Source: DAIRUS01 sp036803205 (GTDB taxonomy: Bacteria; Patescibacteriota; Minisyncoccia; Minisyncoccales; GBS-2). Taken from it: a stretch of 42,138 nt of DNA. Below are positions 31,951 through 40,442 of the stretch, in pieces. Both the position numbers and the translations under genes were made by a program. A model generated the notes under the pieces. That model was not told the DNA's origin and ran no database searches. It was given only the letters and a program-made list of their open reading frames with translations. The stretch lies in contig DAIRUS010000007.1 of the NCBI GenBank assembly GCA_036803205.1, forward strand, positions 1 to 42,138, written 5' to 3'. Positions within the stretch are counted from its first letter, which is position 1, and each line of letters begins with the position of its first letter.

Positions 31951-32313
31951 TTATTTAGGTTTCAATTTTTTAATTTCCGGCTTTTTTTCTTCTAAAACTA
32001 AGGTTATATGGGATGTCTTTTTCTGAATCTCTGAACTATGTCCTCGACCTCTCGGCATTATCCTTTTTAGCTTTGGACCCTCATCAACTAAAATTTTAGA
32101 AATATAAAGCTTTTTCGCTTCTAAATTAAAATTATGTCGAGCATCGGATATTGCGGTTTTTAAAAGTTTTAAAATAGACTTGGCCGCTCTTTTGGTTGTA
32201 AAATTTAAAATGTCTTGAGCTTCCTCAATTGATTTCCCTCTGATTAAATCAGCCACTAGTCTAACTTTCCTTGGTGCAATTCTTAGGTATCGCAGTTTAG
32301 CAACAACTCCCAT
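31951..32313 (-). CDS. rplV: Ribosomal protein L22 (uL22)
   Basis: About 120 residues from the ATG at 32313 (MGVVAKLRYLRIAPRKVRL), which matches the family start. An upstream TTG at 32352 has AGGA a few bases ahead and sits directly after the rpsS stop, so a 13-residue extension is possible. The loop region RIMPRGRGHSSEIQKKTSHI reaches into the peptide tunnel. Confidence 0.93.
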   Translation of the reverse strand: MGVVAKLRYLRIAPRKVRLVADLIRGKSIEEAQDILNFTTKRAAKSILKLLKTAISDARHNFNLEAKKLYISKILVDEGPKLKRIMPRGRGHSSEIQKKTSHITLVLEEKKPEIKKLKPK

Positions 32314-32352
32314 AGTTTTTAAGTTGATTAAGAAAAAATCTTTGTCTTTCAA

Positions 32353-32667
32353 TTATCCTGTTTTCTTCATTTTATCAGCTTCTCTTTCAGCCGCCTTTGC
32401 CTCCAATTCTCTTTGGATTCTTCCGCCGTGTCGGTGAAATTTAGTCGTGGGAGAAAACTCGCCTAATTTGTGACCAACCATTGCCTCTGTGACTTTAACT
32501 GGAATGAATTCTTTCCCATTATGAACAAGAAATGAAAAACCGACCATCTCGGGAGTAATGGTGGCATGGCGAGACCAAGTCTTAATAGCTTCACCCGGTT
32601 TTGCTTTTTTTATTTTTTCTGATAATTTTTTGTCAATATATGGACCTTTTTTTAAACTCCTGGTCAT
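32353..32667 (-). CDS. rpsS: Ribosomal protein S19 (uS19)
   Basis: 104 residues beginning MTRSLKKGPYIDKKLSEKI at 32667, the family start; a TTG at 32682 is the alternative. IKTWSRHATITPEMVGFSFL and GHKLGEFSPTTKFHRHGGRI are diagnostic. Head protein of the small subunit, near the A site. Confidence 0.96.
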   Translation of the reverse strand: MTRSLKKGPYIDKKLSEKIKKAKPGEAIKTWSRHATITPEMVGFSFLVHNGKEFIPVKVTEAMVGHKLGEFSPTTKFHRHGGRIQRELEAKAAEREADKMKKTG

Positions 32668-32730
32668 AACAGTCCGATCCAAATGTTCCGAATACTCCTC
32701 ATCTTGGGATAATTTATGAGCATTCGTAAA

Positions 32731-33516
32731 TTAGGATCGCTTTTTAATAATTAATTTATCTGTCCATTTCTTCTTTCTAGTCTTTAACCCGCGGGCTGGT
32801 TTGCCCCAAGGGGTTTTTGGATGAACCAAACCAATAGGAGCTTTACCACCGCTCCCCCCACCGTGAGGATGATCGGGCGGATTCATAGCTGTTCCCCGAA
32901 CTGTCGGTCGCCAACCTTTCAATCTTTTCCTTCCTGCCTTACCGATTTTTTCAAAACGGTGTTCGGAATGAGAAACCTGACCAATTGAAGCAAAACATTC
33001 TTGAGAAATTTTTCTAATTTCGCCCGAAGGCATTTCCAAGTGAGAAAAAGGTGGCTCTTGGGCTATTACTCTAGCTGAAGAGCCAGCAGCTTTGGCTAAT
33101 TTTCCTCCCTCGCCTGGCTCCAATTCAATATTATAAACCTGGGTTCCAATCGGAATATTTTTTAATCTCATCCGATTGCCAATCTTCACCTCGGTAGCCT
33201 CTGAGCAGATGATTTCATCTCCGATTTCTAGGTCTTTCGGAGCTAAAATATATCTCTTTTGACCGTCTTGATATTCTACTAAAGCGATAAAGCCTGTTCG
33301 ATTAGGGTCATACTCTAAAGCTAAAACTTTTCCGGGGATATTGAGTTTTTCTTGGCCAAAATCTAAAATTCGGTAAAGTCTTTTTGCGCCGCCGCCACGA
33401 TGTCGGACGGTAATTCTACCGCTTGCTCCTCTACCAGCCTTCTTTTTCAATGCCAAAAGCAGTCTTTTTTCCGGTTCTTTTTTAGTTAATATTTTATTTG
33501 GCTCTATTTTTTTCAT
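32731..33516 (-). CDS. rplB: Ribosomal protein L2 (uL2)
   Basis: 261 residues, near the usual 275. GRGASGRITVRHRGGGAKRL, VLALEYDPNRTGFIALVEY, GKLAKAAGSSARVIAQE and the terminal PTVRGTAMNPPDHPHGGGSG with its essential His region are intact. Needed for peptidyl-transferase activity. It follows rplW after a 41-bp gap. Confidence 0.97.
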   Translation of the reverse strand: MKKIEPNKILTKKEPEKRLLLALKKKAGRGASGRITVRHRGGGAKRLYRILDFGQEKLNIPGKVLALEYDPNRTGFIALVEYQDGQKRYILAPKDLEIGDEIICSEATEVKIGNRMRLKNIPIGTQVYNIELEPGEGGKLAKAAGSSARVIAQEPPFSHLEMPSGEIRKISQECFASIGQVSHSEHRFEKIGKAGRKRLKGWRPTVRGTAMNPPDHPHGGGSGGKAPIGLVHPKTPWGKPARGLKTRKKKWTDKLIIKKRS

Positions 33517-33557
33517 ACTCTAATATCCAAAATAATTTTTATTATCTAAACTCGAAA

Positions 33558-33965
33558 TTAACGAGGTAAAACTTCTATTTTTTGTCCTTCTCTTATTCTA
33601 ACAATTGCTTTCTTATACCCCTTTCTCCAACCACTCACTCTTCCTAACCTTCTTTTTTTTGCTGGAACATTGATAATTTTAACACTCAAAACATCAACTC
33701 CATATAGGTTTTCGATTGCCTTTTTCACTTCGGTCTTATTTGCCTGGGAATAGATTTTAAAAATATAATGATTTTTTTTAGTTAAATCGGTTGCTTTTTC
33801 GGTAATATGAGGTGATTTCAAAATTTGATAACTTCCGCTAAATTTTTTCTCTTTTACTTCCAACGGTTTAACTTCTTTTAATTCCTCAACAGCCTTTGGC
33901 TTTTCAATTGGTTTAAGATTTTTTTCTTTTTTCTGTTTTTTCTTGAAAATATCACTAAAGGGCAT
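33558..33965 (-). CDS. rplW: Ribosomal protein L23 (uL23) with N-terminal extension
   Basis: 135 residues: the L23 body starts near residue 45 (YQILKSPHITEKATDLTKKN) and includes KTEVKKAIENLYGVDVLSVK and KRRLGRVSGWRKGYKKAI. The first 40 residues are an extra Lys/Glu/Pro-rich segment (KKKQKKEKNLKPIEKPKAVE). L23 docks SecY and signal recognition particle at the exit, so the extension may alter that site, though nothing in the sequence proves it. Confidence 0.95.
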   Translation of the reverse strand: MPFSDIFKKKQKKEKNLKPIEKPKAVEELKEVKPLEVKEKKFSGSYQILKSPHITEKATDLTKKNHYIFKIYSQANKTEVKKAIENLYGVDVLSVKIINVPAKKRRLGRVSGWRKGYKKAIVRIREGQKIEVLPR

Positions 33966-33976
33966 ATTTTTTCATC

Positions 33977-34615
33977 TTATTTAAGGAAAGTTTCTTTTAT
34001 CACTTTTATTGAATCCTTTGGCATAATTAAATACTTAAAAGAAAGTAAGTCAAGAGGGTTTAAGTCCTTTGCTTGAATGGTGGCAATTCTTGAAATGTTT
34101 CTGGCCGCTAAAATTAAATTTTTATCCATTGTCGGTAAAATAAATAAGGCACTAGTTGGTTTTTTTGTTTTTGGCAATAACTTATCTAATATTTCAGCCA
34201 TTAATTTTGTCTTTGGTTTTTCAATTTTTAATTTGTCTAACAAAATCAATAAATTATTTTTTAATTTTCCTGAAAGAACCATAAAAAGAGCTTTTCTTTT
34301 CATTTTTTTGGGAATTTTTTTCTCAAAAACTTTTTCTTTTCTTGGACCAAAAGTTACTCCTCCGCCTTTCCAAAGAGGAGAACGAATTGAACCATGTCTT
34401 GCCCTTCCGAGACCTTTTTGCCGCCAAGGTTTTTTCCCCCCACCACTTACTTCACTTCTATCTTTTGTCTGAGCAATTACTTTCCTTCGATTTGCCATTT
34501 GAGCGACTACTACTTGATGGACCAAATCAGAATTAACTTCAATCCCAAAGATCTCCGATGGCAGCCTCGTCTGTCCTATTTTTTCTCCATTTTGATTATA
34601 AACATCAACAAACAT
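33977..34615 (-). CDS. rplD: Ribosomal protein L4 (uL4)
   Basis: 212 residues with the tunnel loop GGGKKPWRQKGLGRARHGSI and FGPRKEKVFEKKIPKKMKR. In other bacteria L4 represses the S10 operon; a similar role cannot be read here. It is separated from rplC by a 179-bp gap, which is unusual, as these genes normally lie a few bases apart. Confidence 0.96.
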   Translation of the reverse strand: MFVDVYNQNGEKIGQTRLPSEIFGIEVNSDLVHQVVVAQMANRRKVIAQTKDRSEVSGGGKKPWRQKGLGRARHGSIRSPLWKGGGVTFGPRKEKVFEKKIPKKMKRKALFMVLSGKLKNNLLILLDKLKIEKPKTKLMAEILDKLLPKTKKPTSALFILPTMDKNLILAARNISRIATIQAKDLNPLDLLSFKYLIMPKDSIKVIKETFLK

Positions 34616-34716
34616 AAATAAAATTTATTATCGGTATACTTAGTCTCCTTTTTAAAAGCGCCCTTTAAGCCAGTGTTTAGCGCCCACAAATAGTCAGCAG
34701 TGTTTTCTTTTTCCAT
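34609..34716 (-). CDS. Possible small leader ORF in the rplC-rplD gap
   Basis: A 35-codon frame (MEKENTADYLWALNTGLKG, then AFKKETKYTDNKFYVC) begins at 34716 and its TGA overlaps the rplD start region. It has ordinary codon use for this genome but no clear ribosome-binding site. A frame of this size free of stops is not statistically compelling. It could be a leader peptide translated before L4, or nothing. Confidence 0.25.
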
Positions 34717-34794
34717 CAAAAAAAGTCCACTGGACAGAAAGTCTATTGCTATGTAGCAGTAAACTTTTGGTTTGAATTTAAAATGTTCTAATTC

Positions 34795-35385
34795 TTAGCC
34801 CCTGATTTCCAAGAGGGTCCCTTTACGACCGGGAACAGCTCCTTTTAATACTAATAAATTGTTCTCTGGGTCAACCTTAATAATTTTTAAATTTTTAACG
34901 GTTATTCTTTCACAGCCCATCCGACCCGCCATTTTTCTCCCTTTTAGAACCCGACGGGGGGTAGCCGAACCAATAGCTCCCGGCGCTCTAACTTCATGTT
35001 TTGTTCCGTGAGTGGTAGGCCTGCCAGCAAAATTCCATCTTTTGACTACTCCGGCAAAACCCTTTCCCTTAGAAATTCCCGAAACTTTTACCTTATTTTC
35101 TTCTTGAAAAATTGAAACATCAATTTTATCTCCAACTTTATATTGTTTTTCATTTTCTATCCGTTCTTCTCTAAGAAATCTAAACTCTTTTCCTTTTTCT
35201 GTTTTTTTGACTCTCTTTTTTTTAGGCAAAAAACCAACTTGAATAGCCGTATAACCATCTTTTTCTTTTGTCTTAATTTGGGTAACCTGACAAGGGCCAG
35301 CTTCAATCAAAGTAACAGGAATACGATTCCCTTTTTTATCAAAAATTTGAGACATTCCGATTTTTAATCCCAAAATAAATCTCAT
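34795..35385 (-). CDS. rplC: Ribosomal protein L3 (uL3)
   Basis: 196 residues: MRFILGLKIGMSQIFDKKGN, VTLIEAGPCQVTQIKTKEKD, GISKGKGFAGVVKRWNFAGR and the central loop THGTKHEVRAPGAIGSATPR. Early assembly protein near the peptidyl-transferase centre. It is isolated from both neighbours by non-coding gaps of 167 bp (to rpsJ) and 179 bp (to rplD). Confidence 0.97.
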   Translation of the reverse strand: MRFILGLKIGMSQIFDKKGNRIPVTLIEAGPCQVTQIKTKEKDGYTAIQVGFLPKKKRVKKTEKGKEFRFLREERIENEKQYKVGDKIDVSIFQEENKVKVSGISKGKGFAGVVKRWNFAGRPTTHGTKHEVRAPGAIGSATPRRVLKGRKMAGRMGCERITVKNLKIIKVDPENNLLVLKGAVPGRKGTLLEIRG

Positions 35386-35428
35386 AAAATACTTTATATA
35401 TTCTTTGAAGTAATTAAAATTGATAATT

Positions 35429-35453
35429 GAAAGCCGGGCTCAGCCCGGCTTTC
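35429..35453. terminator. Perfect 11-bp hairpin between rpsJ and rplC
   Basis: GAAAGCCGGGC (35429-35439) and GCCCGGCTTTC (35443-35453) pair around a three-base loop. On the leftward strand it is followed by AATTATCAATTTTAATT, which is T-rich but not a clean U run. It could end some rpsJ transcripts or attenuate the rest of the cluster. Confidence 0.5.
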
Positions 35454-35552
35454 ATCCGCGCTATTTAAATATATTTAATTTTTCAAAACTTAACTTTTAA
35501 CATTTTAATTTTAAAACAAAAATTAGTAAATGCAAGCCCGAATCAGTGATTT

Positions 35553-35894
35553 TTATATTTTGATTTCAATATCAACGCCGGTCGGTAAATTTATATTTTG
35601 TAAAGCTTCGATTATTTTCTGATTTGGCTCAAAAATATCAATCAATCTTTTGTGGATTCTTACTTCAAACTGTTCGCGACTATCTTTGTGGACAAAAGTT
35701 GAACGATTGACTGTAAATTTATGAATCTCGGTTGGTAGAGGAATTGGTCCGGCAATTCTTGCTCCATAACGACCGATGGTCTCGATAATCTGTCTGGCAG
35801 AATTGTCAATCACTTTATGATCATAAGCCCGAAGCTTAATTCGAATCTTCGGTTTAATCTTTTCTTCAACTAGGACAGGTTTTTGTTTTGGCAT
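35553..35894 (-). CDS. rpsJ: Ribosomal protein S10 (uS10)
   Basis: 113 residues with IRIKLRAYDHKVIDNSARQI, RIAGPIPLPTEIHKFTVNRS and HKDSREQFEVRIHKRLIDIF, plus a short Lys-rich N-terminal extension. It starts 78 bp after tuf and probably shares its transcript, with the hairpin at 35429-35453 acting downstream. Confidence 0.97.
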   Translation of the reverse strand: MPKQKPVLVEEKIKPKIRIKLRAYDHKVIDNSARQIIETIGRYGARIAGPIPLPTEIHKFTVNRSTFVHKDSREQFEVRIHKRLIDIFEPNQKIIEALQNINLPTGVDIEIKI

Positions 35895-35971
35895 CTTAAA
35901 AGAACATTATAATTTACTCACCGATTATGGAATAATTTTTATTCACTAATACTGAAATTTTTTCGTGATGT

Positions 35972-37171
35972 TTATTTAATAATTTTAGTGACTACACCCG
36001 CTCCTACGGTTTTTCCTCCTTCCCTGATGGCAAATCTTTGTTTTTCTTCCATGGCAATTGGAACAATCAATTTAATCTTCAAATTAACCGTATCTCCCGG
36101 CATTACCATTTCGGTTCCTTCGGGCAAAGTAACTTCTCCGGTGACATCAGTTGTTCGGAAATAAAATTGAGGTTTGTAGCCAGAAAAGAAAGGGGTGTGT
36201 CTTCCTCCTTCTTCTTTGGTTAAAATATAGACTTGGCTCTCAAATTCGGTATGAGGAGTAATGGTACCTGGTTTTGCCAAAACCTGACCCCTCTCTATCT
36301 CTTCTTTTTTCAATCCTCTTAAGAGAACTCCAACATTATCGCCGGCCCTTCCTTCATCCAGTATTTTTTTGAACATTTCAATTGAAACAGCAGTTGTTTT
36401 TAAGGTGGGTTTTATACCGACTATTTCAATTTCCTCATTTGGCCGAATAATTCCCCTTTCAATCCGACCGGTGGCTACTGTTCCCCGTCCAGCGATTGAA
36501 AAAACATCTTCAATTGACATTAAAAATGGCTTATCTATTTCGCGAGCCGGTTCGGGGATGTATTCATCAATCTTTTTTATTAATTCCAGAATCGGTTTTG
36601 CTGTCTCGTCTTCAACGGAATTAGCACCTAAAGCCTGAAGAGCTGAACCTCTAATAATTGGAGTTGTATCACCGGGAAATTCATATTTTTTCAAAAGCTC
36701 TCTAATTTCAGATTCAACTAAATTGATAATTTCCGGATCTTCAACGGCATCACATTTGTTCAAAAAAACCAGCAAAAAAGGCAATCCAACTTGGCGAGCC
36801 AAAAGAATATGTTCTCTCGTTTGAGGCATTGCTCCATCAACCGCCGAAACCACCAAAATAGCACCATCCATCTGGGCAGCACCAGTAATCATATTTTTAA
36901 TATAGTCAGCGTGACCAGGACAATCTATTAAAGCATAGTGTCGTTTTTCTGATTCGAATTCAACGTGAGAAATAGAAATTGTTAGCCCTCTAGCCCTCTC
37001 TTCTGGGGCAGCGTTTAAATCATCAACGCTAGCCTCAGTAGCATTTAGTCCTTTCATTTTTGTGACTTTTAAAATAGCTGCCGTGACTGTGGTTTTTCCA
37101 TGGGCGACGTGACCAATGGTTCCAATATTGAGATGAGGTTTTGTTCTTATAAATTTTTCTCTTTCTGCCAT
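35972..37171 (-). CDS. tuf: Elongation factor Tu
   Basis: 399 residues. GTPase motifs are all present: GHVAHGKTTVTAAI (G1), DCPGH (G3), NKCD (G4) and SALQ (G5). Domains 2 and 3 follow (GRGTVATGRIERG, ITPHTEFESQVYIL, and RFAIREGGKTVGAGVVTKII at the end). It delivers aminoacyl-tRNA. A promoter and a long leader hairpin precede it, so it can be expressed apart from fusA. Confidence 0.98.
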   Translation of the reverse strand: MAEREKFIRTKPHLNIGTIGHVAHGKTTVTAAILKVTKMKGLNATEASVDDLNAAPEERARGLTISISHVEFESEKRHYALIDCPGHADYIKNMITGAAQMDGAILVVSAVDGAMPQTREHILLARQVGLPFLLVFLNKCDAVEDPEIINLVESEIRELLKKYEFPGDTTPIIRGSALQALGANSVEDETAKPILELIKKIDEYIPEPAREIDKPFLMSIEDVFSIAGRGTVATGRIERGIIRPNEEIEIVGIKPTLKTTAVSIEMFKKILDEGRAGDNVGVLLRGLKKEEIERGQVLAKPGTITPHTEFESQVYILTKEEGGRHTPFFSGYKPQFYFRTTDVTGEVTLPEGTEMVMPGDTVNLKIKLIVPIAMEEKQRFAIREGGKTVGAGVVTKIIK

Positions 37172-37180
37172 ATTTATAAA

Positions 37181-37253
37181 GCGACCTTAGTTACGAATTA
37201 CACCCGAATTTACCAATTTTTAAATTCGTGTGTTGTTCGTAAATTGATGTCGC
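37181..37253 (-). promoter_or_regulatory. Long stem-loop in the tuf leader
   Basis: The untranslated region before tuf folds into one extended hairpin: GCGAC (37181-37185)/GTCGC (37249-37253), TTACGAA (37191-37197)/TTCGTAA (37236-37242), and an inner AAATTC...GAATTT block with flanking GTGT/ACAC. It lies between the promoter and the start codon and ends about ten bases from the ATG. It may control translation or stabilise the mRNA; this is inferred from structure only. Confidence 0.5.
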
Positions 37254-37292
37254 ATTTATTATTAACTATTTATTATTATTAACTATATTACT

Positions 37293-37320
37293 ATTTTATT
37301 AACCTTCAAAAATAAGTCAA
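37293..37320 (-). promoter_or_regulatory. tuf: Promoter of tuf
   Basis: On the leftward strand TTGACT (37315-37320) and TAAAAT (37293-37298) are separated by 16 bases. The predicted leader is about 115 bases and includes the stem-loop at 37181-37253. Confidence 0.65.
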
Positions 37321-37339
37321 GAGATAGACTGTGAATGAA

Positions 37340-39463
37340 CTATCTCAGTGTGCCCTCAATTATCTTCTGAGCAATATTCTGGGGCACCTCTTCATAATGG
37401 TCAAATTCCATTGTAAAGGTTCCCCGACCTTCAGTCAAGCTCCGCAAGCTGGTGGCATAGCCAAACATTTCAGCTAAAGGAACTTCGGCATCAATAACTT
37501 TAAGATTCAATCTATCTTTTGTTTCTTTAATCTTTCCTCTTCTGGCTGATAAATCGCCAATAACTTCTCCAAAAAACTCGGCTGGTAAAACTACCTCCAA
37601 CTTCATTATTGGTTCCAGTAAAACCGGCTTTGCTCTTTTTGCTCCTTCTTGAAGAGCAGCCGAGCCAGCAATTTTAAAGGCAAACTCTGAAGAATCAACC
37701 TCGTGAAAGGAGCCATCATAAAGCGTCACTTTTAAATCAACTAAAGGGTAACCGGCTAAAACGCCTTTTTCCATTGCCTCCCTGACGCCTTTTTCAACTG
37801 CCGGTATGAATTCTTTCGGGATTATTCCTCCCTTAATGGCATCAACAAATTCAAAGCCTTCTCCTCTTCCTTTCGGTTCTAATCTTAACCAAACGTGTCC
37901 ATATTGACCTCGCCCACCGGATTGCCTGATATATTTTCCTTCAACTTCGGTTGTTTCTAAAATCGTCTCTTTAAAAGCCACTTGAGGCCGGCCAATTTTC
38001 CCCTCAATTTTAAATTCTCTTTTTAATCTGTCAATCAAAATTTCCAAGTGGAGCTCTCCCATTCCTGAAAGAATCGTTTCCTTGGTTTCTTCATCTGTTT
38101 TGATTTTAAAAGTTGGATCTTCTTCAGCCAATCTTTTAAGCGCTAAAATCATTTTTTCTTCATCGGCCTTGCTCTTTGGTTCAATCCGAATGGAAATTAC
38201 TGGCTCGGGAAAAGAAACTTTTTCTAAAACAATTGGATTTTTTTCATCGCAAAGAGTATGGCCGGTGGAAGTATTTTTAAGTCCGACGGTGGCAACGATG
38301 TCTCCGCTAAAAACTTCTTCAATGTCTTCTCTCGTATTAGAGTGCATTCTTAAAATCCTTCCAATTCTTTCTTTTGTCCCAGAAGTAGTATTTAACAAAT
38401 AAGAACCTCTTTTTAAATAGCCGGAATAAACCCGAAAATAAGTTAATGTTCCAACATAAGGATCAGTGGCCACTTTAAAGGCTAAGGATGAAAAAGGTTC
38501 ATTATCTTCTGGTTTTCTAATTACCTCTTGACCACTTCTGGGATCAGTCCCTTTGACCGGTGGCAAATCCAGAGGGCTTGGCAAATAATAAACGATTCCA
38601 TCTAAAAGGGGTTGAACCCCTTGATTTTTAAGGGCTGAACCACAAAAAACTGGAATTAATTTATAAGAAATGGTTGCCCTTCGCAAAACCTTTCTTAATT
38701 CAACAACAGGAATTTCTTTTTTGTTCAAATAGTGCTCTAATAAAGTTTCATCTTCGGCAACAATTTTCTCAATTAAACTCTTTCTCCACTCGTTGGCTTT
38801 TTGAATCAAATCCTCAGGGATATCTTTTTCAATAACGACCTCGCCAAATTTTCCTTCAAATTTAAGGGCTTTCATTCTCAATAAATCAATAATTCCTTCA
38901 AACTTTTCCGCTTCTCCGATAGGCAAAAAAACGGGAACAGCATTAGGAGATAATTTTTGCCAAATTGATTCTAAGGCTTTTTCAAAATTTGCTCCTAACC
39001 TATCCAATTTATTAATAAAGCAAATTCGAGGAACGTTAAATTTATCAGCTTGACGCCAGACTGTCTCTGACTGCGGTTCGACTCCAGCCACGCCGTCAAA
39101 AACGACCACCCCGCCATCAAGAACTCTTAAAGACCTCTGAACTTCAGCGGTAAAATCAATATGACCAGGAGTGTCAATAATATTAATTCTATATTCACCC
39201 TTTCGCATTTTCGTCAAATAATCCCCTTTTAAATATTCTTGGGGGGTCCAAAAGCAAGTCACCGCTGCCGAAGTAATAGTAATACCTCTTTCTTTTTCTT
39301 GAACCATCCAATCGGTAATGGTTGTTCCTTCATCAACATCTCCTATCCGATGGGTTAATCCGGTATAAAATAAAATCCGCTCGGTAGTGGTGGTCTTACC
39401 GGCGTCAATATGAGCGATAATGCCAATATTGCGGTATTTTTCAATTGGACATACTCTTGCCAT
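37340..39463 (-). CDS. fusA: Elongation factor G
   Basis: 707 residues from the ATG at 39463 (MARVCPIEKYRNIGIIAHID); a TTG at 39475 would overlap rpsG by seven bases. GTPase motifs AHIDAGKTTTTERIL, DTPGH and NKLD are intact, followed by domains II to V (RQSGGRGQYGHVWLRLEPKG in IV; EVVLPAEFFGEVIGDLSARR in V). It drives translocation and, with RRF, recycling. It lies between rpsG and tuf, as in the str operon. Confidence 0.97.
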   Translation of the reverse strand: MARVCPIEKYRNIGIIAHIDAGKTTTTERILFYTGLTHRIGDVDEGTTITDWMVQEKERGITITSAAVTCFWTPQEYLKGDYLTKMRKGEYRINIIDTPGHIDFTAEVQRSLRVLDGGVVVFDGVAGVEPQSETVWRQADKFNVPRICFINKLDRLGANFEKALESIWQKLSPNAVPVFLPIGEAEKFEGIIDLLRMKALKFEGKFGEVVIEKDIPEDLIQKANEWRKSLIEKIVAEDETLLEHYLNKKEIPVVELRKVLRRATISYKLIPVFCGSALKNQGVQPLLDGIVYYLPSPLDLPPVKGTDPRSGQEVIRKPEDNEPFSSLAFKVATDPYVGTLTYFRVYSGYLKRGSYLLNTTSGTKERIGRILRMHSNTREDIEEVFSGDIVATVGLKNTSTGHTLCDEKNPIVLEKVSFPEPVISIRIEPKSKADEEKMILALKRLAEEDPTFKIKTDEETKETILSGMGELHLEILIDRLKREFKIEGKIGRPQVAFKETILETTEVEGKYIRQSGGRGQYGHVWLRLEPKGRGEGFEFVDAIKGGIIPKEFIPAVEKGVREAMEKGVLAGYPLVDLKVTLYDGSFHEVDSSEFAFKIAGSAALQEGAKRAKPVLLEPIMKLEVVLPAEFFGEVIGDLSARRGKIKETKDRLNLKVIDAEVPLAEMFGYATSLRSLTEGRGTFTMEFDHYEEVPQNIAQKIIEGTLR

Positions 39464-39468
39464 AAAAT

Positions 39469-39936
39469 CTACCAAGCAAAATGAGCAAAAGCTCGATTGG
39501 CTTCTGCCATCCGGTGGGTATCCTCTTTTTTCTTAATCGCTACCCCTCGATTTTCTGAAGCCTCAATCAATTCCTCGGCTAATTTTTCTCTCATCGACTT
39601 TCCCCTTCTCAATTTAGCAGCTTGAATTATCCATCGCATAGCCAAAGTCATTCTCCTTTCTCCTTTTACTTCTATTGGAACCTGATAAGTTGCGCCTCCA
39701 ATTCTTCTCGGTCTTACCTCCAAAAGAGGGCCTACATTTTCAATTGCCTTTCCAAAAACCTCCAAAGGATCTTTTTTGGTCATTTCTTTTATGGTCTCAA
39801 AAGCACCATAGACAATTTTTCTGGCAATAGTTTTTTTTCCCCGTCTCATTACCTGATTGATAAACTTAGCCACCGTCATATTATTATAAAGGGGGTCAGA
39901 ACTAGTTTCTTGTTTAACTTTCTTTTTTCTTCTCAT
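39469..39936 (-). CDS. rpsG: Ribosomal protein S7 (uS7)
   Basis: 155 residues: DPLYNNMTVAKFINQVMRRG, GKAIENVGPLLEVRPRRIGG, ATYQVPIEVKGERRMTLAMR, and a C-terminal helix ending NRAFAHFAW. Nucleates the small-subunit head. It follows rpsL with a 29-bp gap. Confidence 0.98.
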   Translation of the reverse strand: MRRKKKVKQETSSDPLYNNMTVAKFINQVMRRGKKTIARKIVYGAFETIKEMTKKDPLEVFGKAIENVGPLLEVRPRRIGGATYQVPIEVKGERRMTLAMRWIIQAAKLRRGKSMREKLAEELIEASENRGVAIKKKEDTHRMAEANRAFAHFAW

Positions 39937-39965
39937 AAATTATCAACGAAATATGAATTTTTTCT

Positions 39966-40382
39966 TTATTCGCTGGGTTTTTTAGTTCCATATTTGCTTC
40001 TTTCTTGTTTTCTTCCCTCAACTCCTCCAGTATCTAAAACTCCTCTGACAATATGATATCTCACTCCCGGTAAATCCTTCACCCTTCCCCCTCTGACTAA
40101 AACTACTGAATGTTCTTGGATATTATGACCTTCGCCGGGAATATAAGCTGTGACTTCTGCTCCATTAGTTAAACGGACCCTAGCAACTTTTCTCAAGGCA
40201 GAATTTGGTTTTTTGGGAGTAACGGTGAAAACCTTTAAGCAAACTCCTCTTTTAAATGGTGAAGGATATTTTTGGGGTTTATTTTTTAATCGATTAAAGC
40301 CAAATTTCAAAGCCGGCATTTTTTGACGCCCTTTTATCTTTTTTCTTCCTCTTTTGATTAATTGGTGAATTGTTGGACACAT
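39966..40382 (-). CDS. rpsL: Ribosomal protein S12 (uS12)
   Basis: 138 residues. MCPTIHQLIKRGRKKIKG start, then TVTPKKPNSALRKVARVRLT with the lysine that is a streptomycin-resistance hot spot in other bacteria, GEGHNIQEHSVVLVRGGRVK and the terminal ERSKYGTKKP. Head of the leftward str operon; no further gene lies upstream on its strand before the M50 protease. Confidence 0.98.
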   Translation of the reverse strand: MCPTIHQLIKRGRKKIKGRQKMPALKFGFNRLKNKPQKYPSPFKRGVCLKVFTVTPKKPNSALRKVARVRLTNGAEVTAYIPGEGHNIQEHSVVLVRGGRVKDLPGVRYHIVRGVLDTGGVEGRKQERSKYGTKKPSE

Positions 40383-40442
40383 AACAATATAATAAATAAA
40401 AGCGACTTGGCGCTTACAATTTTGTTATCTTACAAAATAATT

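Noticed and set aside
37340..39463. Recoding of TGA as glycine (code 25)
   Set aside because: tpiA and rplO end at TGA exactly at the expected family length, so TGA is a stop here.
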